A DNA stretch of 46,873 nt from Clostridia bacterium. GTDB lineage: Bacteria > Bacillota > Clostridia > Oscillospirales > CAG-382. The notes under the pieces are model-generated. The model worked only from the letters and a program-made list of their open reading frames with translations, did no database searches and had not been told where the DNA came from. This document shows, in pieces, positions 7,244-14,694 of the stretch; within the stretch, counting starts at the first letter, position 1; every line of letters starts with the position of its first letter. The DNA is taken from the NCBI GenBank assembly GCA_017620655.1, contig JAGAUT010000046.1:1-46873 (forward strand), read 5' to 3'. Both the position numbers and the translations under genes were made by a program.

Positions 7244-9850
7244 CTAATCCAGCATCTTCTTAAGCTCATACAGCTTTGTAAGAGCCTCGATGGGGGTAAG
7301 TGTATTTACATCAATCTTTTTGATTTCATCTATTACCCTGTCTTGTTCGAGAGAATCAAGACTGAGTGTTCCCGAAAAGTCATCTGTTATCTTCAGTTTT
7401 GGCATCTGGCTCTTTACGGGAGATACATTATGCTTTTCCTCGATTTCTTTCAGAATCTCATTTGCCCTGTCAACTATAGACTTTGGCACGCCTGCAAGTT
7501 TTGCAACTTCAATACCGTAGCTCTTATCGGTTGCACCTTCGACAATTTTACGAAGGAAGATAAGGTCATCTCCCCTCTTTTTCGCAACAATATGGAAGTT
7601 GGATACACCACGACAAACCTCGGAAAGCTCTGTAAGTTCATGATAATGTGTTGCGAACATTGTCTTTGAATTCAGCTTTTTGCTGACGGTATATTCAACT
7701 ATCGCTCTTGCTATGCTCATACCGTCATAGGTGGATGTACCTCTGCCGATTTCATCGTAGACAACAAGGCTTCGTTTTGTGGCATTCTTTAAGATATAGG
7801 CACATTCTGACATTTCGAGCATGAAGGTCGACTGTCCCTGTGCAAGGTCATCGGAAGCTCCGATTCGTGTGAACACCTTATCGACAACGCCGATTCTTGC
7901 GCTTCTTGCAGGAACAAAGGAGCCTATCTGTGCCATAATCACAATAAGTGCTGTCTGGCGCATATATGTACTCTTACCTGCCATATTGGGACCTGTGATA
8001 AGAAGCAATCTCTTATTTTCATCGAAATGCACGTCATTTGGAACGAACATTTCGTTCTTCATAAACTTTTCAACTACGGGATGACGGCTGTCTACAAGGT
8101 CTATAACATCACTTGTATCTACCTCGGGGCAGGTGTAGTTATTTTTCTTGGCTACATCTGCGAGTGACACATAAACGTCAAGCTTTGAGAGGGCAACGGC
8201 TGTTTTCTGAACCCTCGCAAGGTTGGAAGCAACGTATTCACGGAGTCTCTGGAAAAGCTCGTATTCGAGAGTAACCAATCTTTCCTTTGCACCGAGAACT
8301 TTAGTTTCCATCTCTTTGAGTTCCTGAGTTATATATCTTTCGGCACCTGTCAGCGTCTGCTTTCTCACATAGCTGTCGGGAACAAGGTCTTTGAAGGAAT
8401 TTGTAACCTCAATATAGTAGCCGAAAACTCTGTTATAGCCGACTTTAAGGTTTTTGATACCCGTAAGTTCCTTTTCCTGCTGTTCAATTCTCGCCATCCA
8501 GCTGTGGCCGTCATTCATCATATCACGAAGCTCGTCTGCTTCCTTTGAAAAGCCTTCCTTTATGAAACCGCCTTCTCTGATTGAAAAGGGCGGGTCATCT
8601 TTTATGGCATTTGATATGTATTCGGCAATATCATCGAGAGTATCAAGGTCATTACAAAGGGAGGTAAGTTCCTCGCTGCCAAACTTTGACACATACTCTT
8701 TTATGGGTTTTATAACATTTATCGACTGCTCAATTGCCTTCATATCCTTACCGCCCGTTGTATTATATACAACCCTTGTCATAAGGCGTTCAAGGTCTCC
8801 GATTTCGGAAAGCAGGTGCTGAAGCTCTTCCTTTGTGATAAAGTCGGAATAAAGCTCCTTTACTGCGTTCTGTCTTTTTATTATTTCATTACAGTGGACA
8901 AGGGGCATTTCAATCCATTTACGTAAAAGTCTTGCGCCCATTGCCGTCTTTGTTTTATCAAGAACCCAAAGAAGTGTACCCTTCTTTTCACGGGTTCTCA
9001 TGGTTTCGCACAGCTCAAGATTTCGTCTTGTATTGACATCAATTCCGAGATATGCGTTATTATCGTAGCTTGTGATTTTATTAAGGTAGGAAAGGTCAAC
9101 CTTCTGTGTATCTGCGATATAGAGAAGCAGTGCCGCAATGGCATCTACCGCAGGCGAGGATTCATTAAGGAACGCCGAATCAAGCTCATCTCTTCCGAAA
9201 TGGTCAAGAACAGTAGTATATGCACCGTTTTTATAGAGACTTGACGCTCTGTCATTGAAAACACTACCAAGTCGTTCCGAAACAAAAGAATATATTTCGG
9301 GAACACCGCCTCTGTCGGCATTTGTGATAATTTCACTGGGGCAATATGTTGCAAGCTCATTGATGATACGCTTATTCATATCACCGTCGGTTATCTGTGT
9401 TACAAAAATCTTTGCCGTAGAAACGTCGCAGAAGCAAAGACCGCAGGAGCTGCCTTCGATATACATGGAGCAAAGGTAATTATTTTTACCTTCTGTCAGC
9501 ATTGTGCTTTCGGTAACGGTACCGGGTGTGATGATTCTTGAAACTTCACGTCTTACAAGTCCTTTAGCCGTTGCAGGGTCTTCTGCCTGCTCGCATACGA
9601 CCACGGTATAGCCTTTTTTGACAAGTCTTGCTATATACGTTTCGGCACTGTGATACGGTACTCCGCACATGGGTGCTCTTTCTTCCATGCCGCAACTTTT
9701 ACCTGTTAAAGTAAGCTCAAGCTCACGGGACACCGTCTTTGCATCATCAAAGAACATCTCGTAAAAGTCGCCGAGACGGTAGAAGAGTATTTCGTTTTTA
9801 TACTTTTCCTTTACTTCAAGATACTGAAGCATCATGGGAGTATATGGCAT
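7244..9850 (-). CDS. mutS: DNA mismatch repair protein MutS
   Basis: MutS finds mispaired bases and, on ATP binding, recruits MutL. The 868-residue length is normal for MutS1. The mismatch-contacting Phe-x-Glu motif is present (GDFYEMF, Phe29 and Glu31). The C-terminal ATPase shows Walker A GPNMAGKST at about residue 620, the STFMLEMSE signature and GRGTSTYDG before the helix-turn-helix dimerisation end. The start ATG at 9850 follows AAAGGACG. It is the last gene of the miaB-ylbF-mutS series; no mutL is visible downstream, where mgtE begins instead, so mutL must be elsewhere. A hairpin follows the stop. Assignment is certain. Confidence 0.97.
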   Translation of the reverse strand: MPYTPMMLQYLEVKEKYKNEILFYRLGDFYEMFFDDAKTVSRELELTLTGKSCGMEERAPMCGVPYHSAETYIARLVKKGYTVVVCEQAEDPATAKGLVRREVSRIITPGTVTESTMLTEGKNNYLCSMYIEGSSCGLCFCDVSTAKIFVTQITDGDMNKRIINELATYCPSEIITNADRGGVPEIYSFVSERLGSVFNDRASSLYKNGAYTTVLDHFGRDELDSAFLNESSPAVDAIAALLLYIADTQKVDLSYLNKITSYDNNAYLGIDVNTRRNLELCETMRTREKKGTLLWVLDKTKTAMGARLLRKWIEMPLVHCNEIIKRQNAVKELYSDFITKEELQHLLSEIGDLERLMTRVVYNTTGGKDMKAIEQSINVIKPIKEYVSKFGSEELTSLCNDLDTLDDIAEYISNAIKDDPPFSIREGGFIKEGFSKEADELRDMMNDGHSWMARIEQQEKELTGIKNLKVGYNRVFGYYIEVTNSFKDLVPDSYVRKQTLTGAERYITQELKEMETKVLGAKERLVTLEYELFQRLREYVASNLARVQKTAVALSKLDVYVSLADVAKKNNYTCPEVDTSDVIDLVDSRHPVVEKFMKNEMFVPNDVHFDENKRLLLITGPNMAGKSTYMRQTALIVIMAQIGSFVPARSARIGVVDKVFTRIGASDDLAQGQSTFMLEMSECAYILKNATKRSLVVYDEIGRGTSTYDGMSIARAIVEYTVSKKLNSKTMFATHYHELTELSEVCRGVSNFHIVAKKRGDDLIFLRKIVEGATDKSYGIEVAKLAGVPKSIVDRANEILKEIEEKHNVSPVKSQMPKLKITDDFSGTLSLDSLEQDRVIDEIKKIDVNTLTPIEALTKLYELKKMLD

Positions 9851-9900
9851 TTTTTGACCCGTCCTTTTCTATAAAACTCTGGCATTTTTCAAAAAATGCC

Positions 9901-9956
9901 TAATGCGGAGTGCCTAATGCGGAGTGCGGAATGCGGAGTGCGGAATGCACAATGAG
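9901..9956. repeat. 14-bp tandem repeat, about four units
   Basis: Units at 9901, 9915, 9929 and 9943 follow the pattern TAATGCGGAGTGCG / GAATGCGGAGTGCG, the last degenerate. A related simple repeat (CCGAATTC steps, opposite orientation) occurs at about 12968-12990. Not coding. Confidence 0.8.
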
Positions 9957-10054
9957 TTTGGTCGGTCGGATTTATGCCGACCAAACGGGGTTATTTATGC
10001 GACACCAAGGGTTGTTTTTATCAAAACACTCCCCGTTAATTCTTTTCTTTTTTG

Positions 10055-10089
10055 CTGACTTTTTTCTTTTCAGCAAAGAAAAAAGTCAG
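10055..10089 (-). terminator. Strong palindrome at the end of the ylbF-like gene
   Basis: CTGACTTTTTTCTTT (10055-10069) and AAAGAAAAAAGTCAG (10075-10089) are exact inverted repeats. The hairpin overlaps the stop codon of the ylbF-like gene and may end or attenuate transcription before mutS. It also belongs to the dispersed palindrome type at 4810 and 7098. The rest of the gap to mutS holds only the tandem repeat and a GGTCGG/CCGACC stem near 9960. Confidence 0.5.
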
Positions 10090-10526
10090 TGGCAGCCTTT
10101 GCAGGTTGCGCAGTTATGGGTACATTCCGCACCGCCTTCAACGCCGTCCTCGAAATCGTCGTACTGCTTTTCGGAAGTAAGATTTTCGGGGCTGATATAG
10201 GAGGTGATTGTCATATTGATGGCATTAAGAAGAATGTTGAGGTTTTCTTCTGCTGTGTTATATGCCTTCATTTCGGGATGGTTTGTGATTTCTGCATAGA
10301 GTGCTTCCATACGAGCAGAAACCGCATCTAAAAGCTGCATATCGTTTTCATCGCCTTTTGCGCTTTCTATATCGTAAATCTTCTTCTGCACGTTGAATTC
10401 GTCAAGCTTTGCCTTGAGTGCCGCATTTGCCTTGCAGGCATCTCTTGTTTCGCAAAAAGTTTTATACTGTGTGCTTTCGGCAAGCTTTTCGCCAAGTTGT
10501 CTTGCAAGATTCATCATTTCTATCAT
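10086..10526 (-). CDS. YlbF/YmcA-family regulator with a cysteine-cluster tail
   Basis: YlbF/YmcA proteins form a complex with YaaT in Bacillus that binds iron-sulfur clusters and promotes RNase Y-dependent mRNA processing, competence, biofilm and sporulation. The 146-residue protein is mainly helical (MNLARQLGEKLAESTQYK, then about residues 30-115 in the family's helical pattern). It ends in a cysteine-rich tail with Cys135, Cys139, Cys142 and Cys145, which could ligate a [4Fe-4S] cluster. The start ATG at 10526 follows AAAGGAAG. It lies downstream of miaB as ymcA does in B. subtilis, which supports the family call. Whether it is the YlbF or the YmcA equivalent cannot be decided here. Confidence 0.8.
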   Translation of the reverse strand: MIEMMNLARQLGEKLAESTQYKTFCETRDACKANAALKAKLDEFNVQKKIYDIESAKGDENDMQLLDAVSARMEALYAEITNHPEMKAYNTAEENLNILLNAINMTITSYISPENLTSEKQYDDFEDGVEGGAECTHNCATCKGCH

Positions 10527-10549
10527 TGTTATTACTTCCTTTCGTTTTT

Positions 10550-10607
10550 ACAATCCCTCCGAGTTTGCACATTTGTGCAAACCCACCTCCCTTTACACAA
10601 GGGAGGC
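10550..10607 (-). mobile_element. Half-copy of the MITE-like element
   Basis: Read on the minus strand, this 58-base segment is nearly identical to the left half of the element at 2962-3080 (to about 3018), with the same end GCCTCCCTTGTGTAAAGGG and the GTTTGCAC/GTGCAAAC palindrome. The right half is absent. It sits between miaB and the ylbF-like gene. Confidence 0.75.
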
Positions 10608-10625
10608 AAAGCAGGAATACTATAT

Positions 10626-12035
10626 TTATATATTTTGTCCCCGAAGAAGTGACTCCCCAAAGGATTCTATTTTTACATCAACATATTTGCCGTAAATGTC
10701 CTTATTTTCACTTGTGAATTTCACAAGCTTAAAGCCCGATGTTCTTCCGCCGAAGAAGCCGTTTTCATCTTCATCCTGTTCGCAGAGAACTCTGACGGTT
10801 TTGCCGACGTATGAGGCATTTATTGCAGTGATATTTTCCCTGTGAAGAGCTAAAAGGCGTGACATTCTTTCGGTCTTTTCCTCATCGGAGGTGAAGTCCT
10901 CCATTTCGCTTGCAGGAGTACCGGGGCGTTTTGAATAGATAAAAGAGAACACCGAATCATACTTTACCTCTTTGATAAGACTTAGAGTATCTTCAAAGTC
11001 CTCAGCGGACTCACCGGGAAAACCGACGATGATATCGGTTGTGAGAACTATATCCGGTACAGCTTCTCTCAGCTTTCTAACCGTTTCAAGATAGCCTTCA
11101 CGGGTATATTTTCTGTTCATTTCCGAAAGTATTCTTGTCGAACCCGACTGCACGGGCAGGTGGAAATGACGTTCTACCTTGGAATTGTTCTTTATAACCT
11201 CAATAAGTCTGTCCGAAACATCCTTCGGGTGGCTTGTCATAAATCTGAGGGTAAAATCGCCCTCGATTTTGCAGATTTCTTCGACAAGCGTTGCAAAGTC
11301 GCACTTTTCTTCCAAAGTTTTACCGTATGAGTTTACATTCTGACCGAGAAGTGTGATTTCTTTATAGCCGTTCTCCACGAGTTCTCTGACCTCCGCCAGA
11401 ATATCCTCTTTTTTTCGGCTTCTTTCTCTGCCTCTGACATGGGGAACTATACAGTAGGTACAAAAATTATTACAGCCGTACATTATGGAAACATATGCTT
11501 TGACGTCGTTATTTCTCTCTACGGGAACTCCCTCAACTATGGAGTAGTCAAGCTCATCTACATAGTATCTGCGTCTGTCGTTTTCCATAACATCACAGAG
11601 AATTTCGGGAAGTCTGTGAAGCATATTTGTACCTGCAACAAAGTCAACATAGGGGTACTTATGCTTTATATCCTCTACCCTTTTTTCCTGACTTACCATG
11701 CATCCCCAGAGGCCGATAAGAAGGTTTTTATTCTTATCCTTCAAGTGCTTGAGCTGTCCCGTTTTGGACAAAGCACGAAGCTCTGCGTGTTCACGTACCG
11801 CACAGGTATTGAAGATGATAAGGTCAGCGTCCTCCATGCTTTCTGCTTTTTGATAGCCGAGATTTTTTGCAGTTCCCGAAAGACGCTCGCTGTCGGCCTC
11901 ATTCTGCTGACAGCCGAAGGTTGTAATATAATACTTCGGCGTTCTCCCCTTACTCTTTAGTATTTCACGGACACGCAGAGTATATTTTTCCTGATTTTTG
12001 ATATCGGCTGTATTTTCGTCAAAAGTTTTTGCCAT
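10626..12035 (-). CDS. miaB: tRNA-2-methylthio-N6-dimethylallyladenosine synthase
   Basis: MiaB is a radical-SAM methylthiotransferase that adds the 2-methylthio group to i6A37 of tRNAs reading UNN codons. The 469-residue protein has the N-terminal UPF0004 domain with its auxiliary cluster cysteines (Cys42 in TFGCQQNEADSE, Cys78 in NTCAVREHAE, Cys112 in GCMVSQ), the radical-SAM motif GCNNFCTYCIVPHVRG (Cys188, Cys192, Cys195) and a C-terminal TRAM domain (about 400-465). The NTCAVREHAE and CQQNEADSE signatures favour MiaB over MtaB or RimO. The start follows GAAAGG and lies only four bases after the hsp33 stop, so both are likely co-transcribed. It is followed by a MITE half-copy, the ylbF-like gene and mutS. 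Confidence 0.95.
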   Translation of the reverse strand: MAKTFDENTADIKNQEKYTLRVREILKSKGRTPKYYITTFGCQQNEADSERLSGTAKNLGYQKAESMEDADLIIFNTCAVREHAELRALSKTGQLKHLKDKNKNLLIGLWGCMVSQEKRVEDIKHKYPYVDFVAGTNMLHRLPEILCDVMENDRRRYYVDELDYSIVEGVPVERNNDVKAYVSIMYGCNNFCTYCIVPHVRGRERSRKKEDILAEVRELVENGYKEITLLGQNVNSYGKTLEEKCDFATLVEEICKIEGDFTLRFMTSHPKDVSDRLIEVIKNNSKVERHFHLPVQSGSTRILSEMNRKYTREGYLETVRKLREAVPDIVLTTDIIVGFPGESAEDFEDTLSLIKEVKYDSVFSFIYSKRPGTPASEMEDFTSDEEKTERMSRLLALHRENITAINASYVGKTVRVLCEQDEDENGFFGGRTSGFKLVKFTSENKDIYGKYVDVKIESFGESLLRGQNI

Positions 12036-12039
12036 AGAT

Positions 12040-12915
12040 TTAGCCTTTCATGAGCTTTCTTAAGTCATCGGGGGTAAATGTATAGATTTTATCGCAGAAC
12101 TGGCAGGACACATCAATATTCTTGCCTTCATTTATCATGTCCTCAATCTCGTCCTTGCCGACAGAAAGAATTGCTCTTTCTACCTTTTCTTTATTACATT
12201 CGCAATAGTAGGAAACATCTGCTTCGTCAAAGATATCAAATTCGATATCGCCGAGGATTTCTTTAAGGTATTCTTCATTTGTCTTACCGCTTGAGAACAT
12301 ATGCGATACAGGAGGAATAAGCGGAAGTCTTGCTTCAAGTCTGTCGATGAATTTATCGTCAGTACCCGGAAGAAGCTGTATCATAAATCCGCCTGCGGCT
12401 TTACATTTATAGTCATTTCCCATAAGCACTCCGAGGGCACAGACGGTGGGCGTCTGTTCGCTTGTGGCATAGTAGTTAGTAAAATCTTCGGCAATTTCCC
12501 CCGAAACTATGGGAACAAGTCCTACAAAGGGTTCGCCCTGTCCCATATCCTTGACAATGCTCATGGTTCCCTTACCGACAGCTCCCGCAACATCGAGTTT
12601 TCCTCTTGAATTAAGCGGCAAATCAGCCTGAGGATTCTGCACAAAGCCCTTGACATTACCGTAATAATCGGCAACTGCAAGCACTTTACCGCATACGCCG
12701 TCGCCGTTAAAGGTGACGGTTACGGTATCTTCTCTGTCTTTTAGCATGATGCCTGCAATGCTTGTAGCTGTCAGCGTTCTGCCGAGAGCCGCTGCGGCAG
12801 TCGGCGAAAGGTTATGGATTTTTATTGCGTCATTTACCATAGCCTTAGAATTTATTATTATTATTCGTGCCGAGCCGCAAGTGGTCATGGCACGGGTTAT
12901 TGTATTATCTAACAT
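12040..12915 (-). CDS. hslO: Redox-regulated chaperone Hsp33
   Basis: Hsp33 is a cytosolic holdase activated when oxidative stress releases zinc from four C-terminal cysteines. All four are present: Cys238 and Cys240 (CEC) and Cys271 and Cys274 (CQFC). The 291-residue length is normal. The N-terminal domain shows typical segments such as LSPTAAAALGRTLTA (about 36-50) and GKVLAVADYYGNVKGFVQNP (about 76-95). It ends four bases before miaB. A hairpin (GATTTTGCC/GGCAAAATC, 12942-12962) separates it from the methyltransferase gene upstream; no separate promoter is obvious in the 79-base gap. Confidence 0.96.
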   Translation of the reverse strand: MLDNTITRAMTTCGSARIIIINSKAMVNDAIKIHNLSPTAAAALGRTLTATSIAGIMLKDREDTVTVTFNGDGVCGKVLAVADYYGNVKGFVQNPQADLPLNSRGKLDVAGAVGKGTMSIVKDMGQGEPFVGLVPIVSGEIAEDFTNYYATSEQTPTVCALGVLMGNDYKCKAAGGFMIQLLPGTDDKFIDRLEARLPLIPPVSHMFSSGKTNEEYLKEILGDIEFDIFDEADVSYYCECNKEKVERAILSVGKDEIEDMINEGKNIDVSCQFCDKIYTFTPDDLRKLMKG

Positions 12916-12941
12916 ATAATCATTCCCTAATTCAATTTGAA

Positions 12942-12994
12942 GATTTTGCCACAGGCAAAATCAACCGTCATTCCGAATTCCGAATTCCGCATTT
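12942..12994 (-). terminator. Hairpin and simple repeat between the methyltransferase gene and hsp33
   Basis: GATTTTGCC (12942-12950) pairs with GGCAAAATC (12954-12962) on a three-base loop, without a clean T tract. Next to it is a short CCGAATTC-type repeat (about 12968-12990) related to that at 9901. It may weaken read-through into hsp33. Confidence 0.4.
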
Positions 12995-13762
12995 CTAATT
13001 TGCACGCCGCGCAATAAAATGTAGTCTGTCGGTTTTATTTTCATCTGCCTCTGAAAAGTCCATGCCGCCGAAAAAATACACCTTGTCAAAGCCTGCTTCT
13101 TTAAGGTATGCACGGATATTCTTTTCGGTATACATTCTTTCCTTATTATCTTCATCATGGCGGGAATATGTTCCGTCATCGTTTTCGATAAAGAAGGAAA
13201 GGTAAAAATCGCAGGTTTTCTTTTCTTGGTCATAGAAATTCTGCCATGCACAGAGTACGCCCTCGTCTTCGAGAACATAGGCGTTATCGGCGTAGATATT
13301 CTCAAATTTGTATTTTGAATTTACATCAAACACAAACACTCCGCCGTCAACAAGGATATCATATGCACTTTTAAAACATTCCTTTACGCTTTTGGGTGTC
13401 AGCAGGCAGTTTACGCTGTCAAGAAGACAGATTACTGCACCTGCTTTGTTTGATGCCGTAAAAGAGCACATATCCTGCTTTGCAAAAACAACATTTCGAC
13501 AGCCTGCTTCAAACGCCTTGTTATCGGCAATGGAGAGCATATCCTCAGAAAGGTCGCTGGCGGTAACTTTATAACCGCGTTTTTCGAGTTCAATGGCAAC
13601 GCTTCCCGTTCCGCAGGCAATTTCGCAGATGTGTTTTACTTCGCACTCGGCGTATTTTTCAAAACACTTTTGGCAGAAATCTGCCCAGATTTTCGGGTCA
13701 ACATCGGCGTTGAGTCTGTCGTAAACCTCTGACAGATACTGTCCGTAGCCTTTATTCTTCAT
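12995..13762 (-). CDS. Class I SAM-dependent methyltransferase, substrate unknown
   Basis: A cytosolic methyltransferase of 255 residues. The SAM-binding motif I is clear (ICEIACGTGSVAIEL, about residues 45-59), followed by the acidic loop of motif II (VTASDLSEDML, about 66-76) and the DILVDGGVFVFDVNS strand (about 135-149) of motif IV. Similar proteins are common next to small regulators in Clostridia, but their substrate is not established. Its ATG lies within the end of the upstream yerC-like gene (11-base overlap), so the two are translationally coupled. Substrate cannot be inferred from sequence. Confidence 0.85.
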   Translation of the reverse strand: MKNKGYGQYLSEVYDRLNADVDPKIWADFCQKCFEKYAECEVKHICEIACGTGSVAIELEKRGYKVTASDLSEDMLSIADNKAFEAGCRNVVFAKQDMCSFTASNKAGAVICLLDSVNCLLTPKSVKECFKSAYDILVDGGVFVFDVNSKYKFENIYADNAYVLEDEGVLCAWQNFYDQEKKTCDFYLSFFIENDDGTYSRHDEDNKERMYTEKNIRAYLKEAGFDKVYFFGGMDFSEADENKTDRLHFIARRAN

Positions 13763-14045
13763 ACTCTATTTTTGAGAGGGCTCTTGTATAGCCGTCGCTG
13801 CCGTATTTAAGGCATCTGTTTACCCTTGAAATTGTTGCAGTAGAAAGGCCTGTTTCATCAGCAATCTCAGTATACTTCTTTCCCTCGGAAAGCATATGCG
13901 CCGCCGCCACTCTCTTTGCCATTTCATTTATTTCGGAGGCTGTACACAAATCCTCAAAAAGGTCATAGCACTCCTCTATTGTTTCAAGAGAAAGTATTGC
14001 GCGGAAAAGATTATTCACTCTCGGGCTCTTAAGTTTTTCGTTCAT
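13752..14045 (-). CDS. YerC/YecD-type TrpR-related DNA-binding protein
   Basis: A 97-residue protein of the TrpR superfamily. The segment LEDLCTASEINEMAKRV followed by the helix-turn-helix (YTEIADETGLSTATISRVNRCL, about residues 58-79) is typical of the YerC/YecD group, which has no known tryptophan response. The C-terminus overlaps the methyltransferase gene by 11 bases. A promoter (TTGTTA, 16 bp, TATAAT at 14124-14097 on this strand) lies about 50 bp upstream. Autoregulation is plausible, as for many TrpR-like proteins, but no operator can be shown. Confidence 0.88.
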   Translation of the reverse strand: MNEKLKSPRVNNLFRAILSLETIEECYDLFEDLCTASEINEMAKRVAAAHMLSEGKKYTEIADETGLSTATISRVNRCLKYGSDGYTRALSKIEYEE

Positions 14046-14096
14046 TTACCTTTACCTTTTGTCCTTTGAAAGACTTTCCTTTAAATATTTTTACGC

Positions 14097-14124
14097 ATTA
14101 TAGGTGATTTTAATATTATAACAA
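14097..14124 (-). promoter_or_regulatory. Promoter of the yerC-like operon
   Basis: TTGTTA (14119-14124) and TATAAT (14097-14102) on the minus strand, 16-bp spacer. Confidence 0.65.
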
Positions 14125-14180
14125 CTTAAAGTGCAAAAGTAAATAGATATTTTATTAATTTTGTGAACATAAACGAACAT

Positions 14181-14208
14181 AAAAAAACGCCGTCTGAAAG
14201 CAGACGGC
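14181..14208 (-). terminator. Terminator of the HPr-like gene
   Basis: Read on the minus strand: GCCGTCTG, four-base loop, CAGACGGC, then a run of seven T. It lies 20 bases after the stop. Confidence 0.9.
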
Positions 14209-14230
14209 ATCATTTGTTTTGTTTTTAATA

Positions 14231-14461
14231 TCACTCAACGATATAACCTTTAAGTTTTTCGACGATTGCATCGCACTTGTCGCAATGAATTGTCATCTCA
14301 ACGGGATTGAGAAGGTCAAGACTGAAAATACCCATGATTGACTTTGCGTCAACTGTATATCTTCCCGACTTGAGGTCAATGTCCCCTTCAAATGCGGTTA
14401 CGATGTTTACAAACTTTCTTACATCCTCAAGTGTGTTGAGTTTAATCATAAATGTTTTCAT
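14231..14461 (-). CDS. HPr-like protein lacking the phosphotransfer histidine
   Basis: A 76-residue HPr-fold protein. Normal HPr carries GLHARP with His15, phosphorylated by enzyme I; here that region reads LNTLEDVRKFV and has no histidine, so it cannot take part in PTS sugar transport. The regulatory site is kept: AKSIMGIFSL with Ser41, corresponding to Ser46 of HPr, the HPr kinase target. This pattern resembles Bacillus Crh, which acts only as a CcpA co-regulator, though here the match is by logic rather than close identity. It is monocistronic, with a strong promoter and terminator, and diverges from pfkA. Confidence 0.85.
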   Translation of the reverse strand: MKTFMIKLNTLEDVRKFVNIVTAFEGDIDLKSGRYTVDAKSIMGIFSLDLLNPVEMTIHCDKCDAIVEKLKGYIVE

Positions 14462-14498
14462 TAACGTTTCCTCCTTTGCATAAAAACATTACGCATTC

Positions 14499-14527
14499 AT
14501 TATATTAATTATTTCCATTTTTGTCAA
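14499..14527 (-). promoter_or_regulatory. Consensus promoter of the HPr-like gene
   Basis: TTGACA (14522-14527) and TATAAT (14499-14504) on the minus strand with 17 bp between: a perfect sigma-A promoter. The gene also has a strong AAAGGAGG ribosome site, so high expression is likely. Confidence 0.85.
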
Positions 14528-14584
14528 GAATGAGTTACAAAATAACATGTGAATTCTAAATTGTAACATTCATTTTGCAATGTG

Positions 14585-14654
14585 TTTACAAATTAGGGTA
14601 AAAATAACACTATAATATAAAAGGTCGTTTCTGTTAAATTTTTAACCGAAACGT
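14585..14654 (+). promoter_or_regulatory. pfkA upstream region: probable promoter and leader hairpin
   Basis: TATAAT lies at 14611-14616, with TTTACA or TTACAA about 19-20 bp upstream, a spacer longer than ideal. Just downstream, CGTTTC-GTTAAA and TTTAAC-GAAACG (about 14627-14654) can form a hairpin in the leader. No known riboswitch fits. Confidence 0.45.
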
Positions 14655-14694
14655 TCAAAAAGCATTATCACAACAGAAAACCGAGGTAATCAAA

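Noticed and set aside
9910..10200. Small plus-strand protein across the tandem repeat
   Set aside because: It is a translation of the 14-bp repeat, the palindrome and the antisense of the ylbF-like gene.
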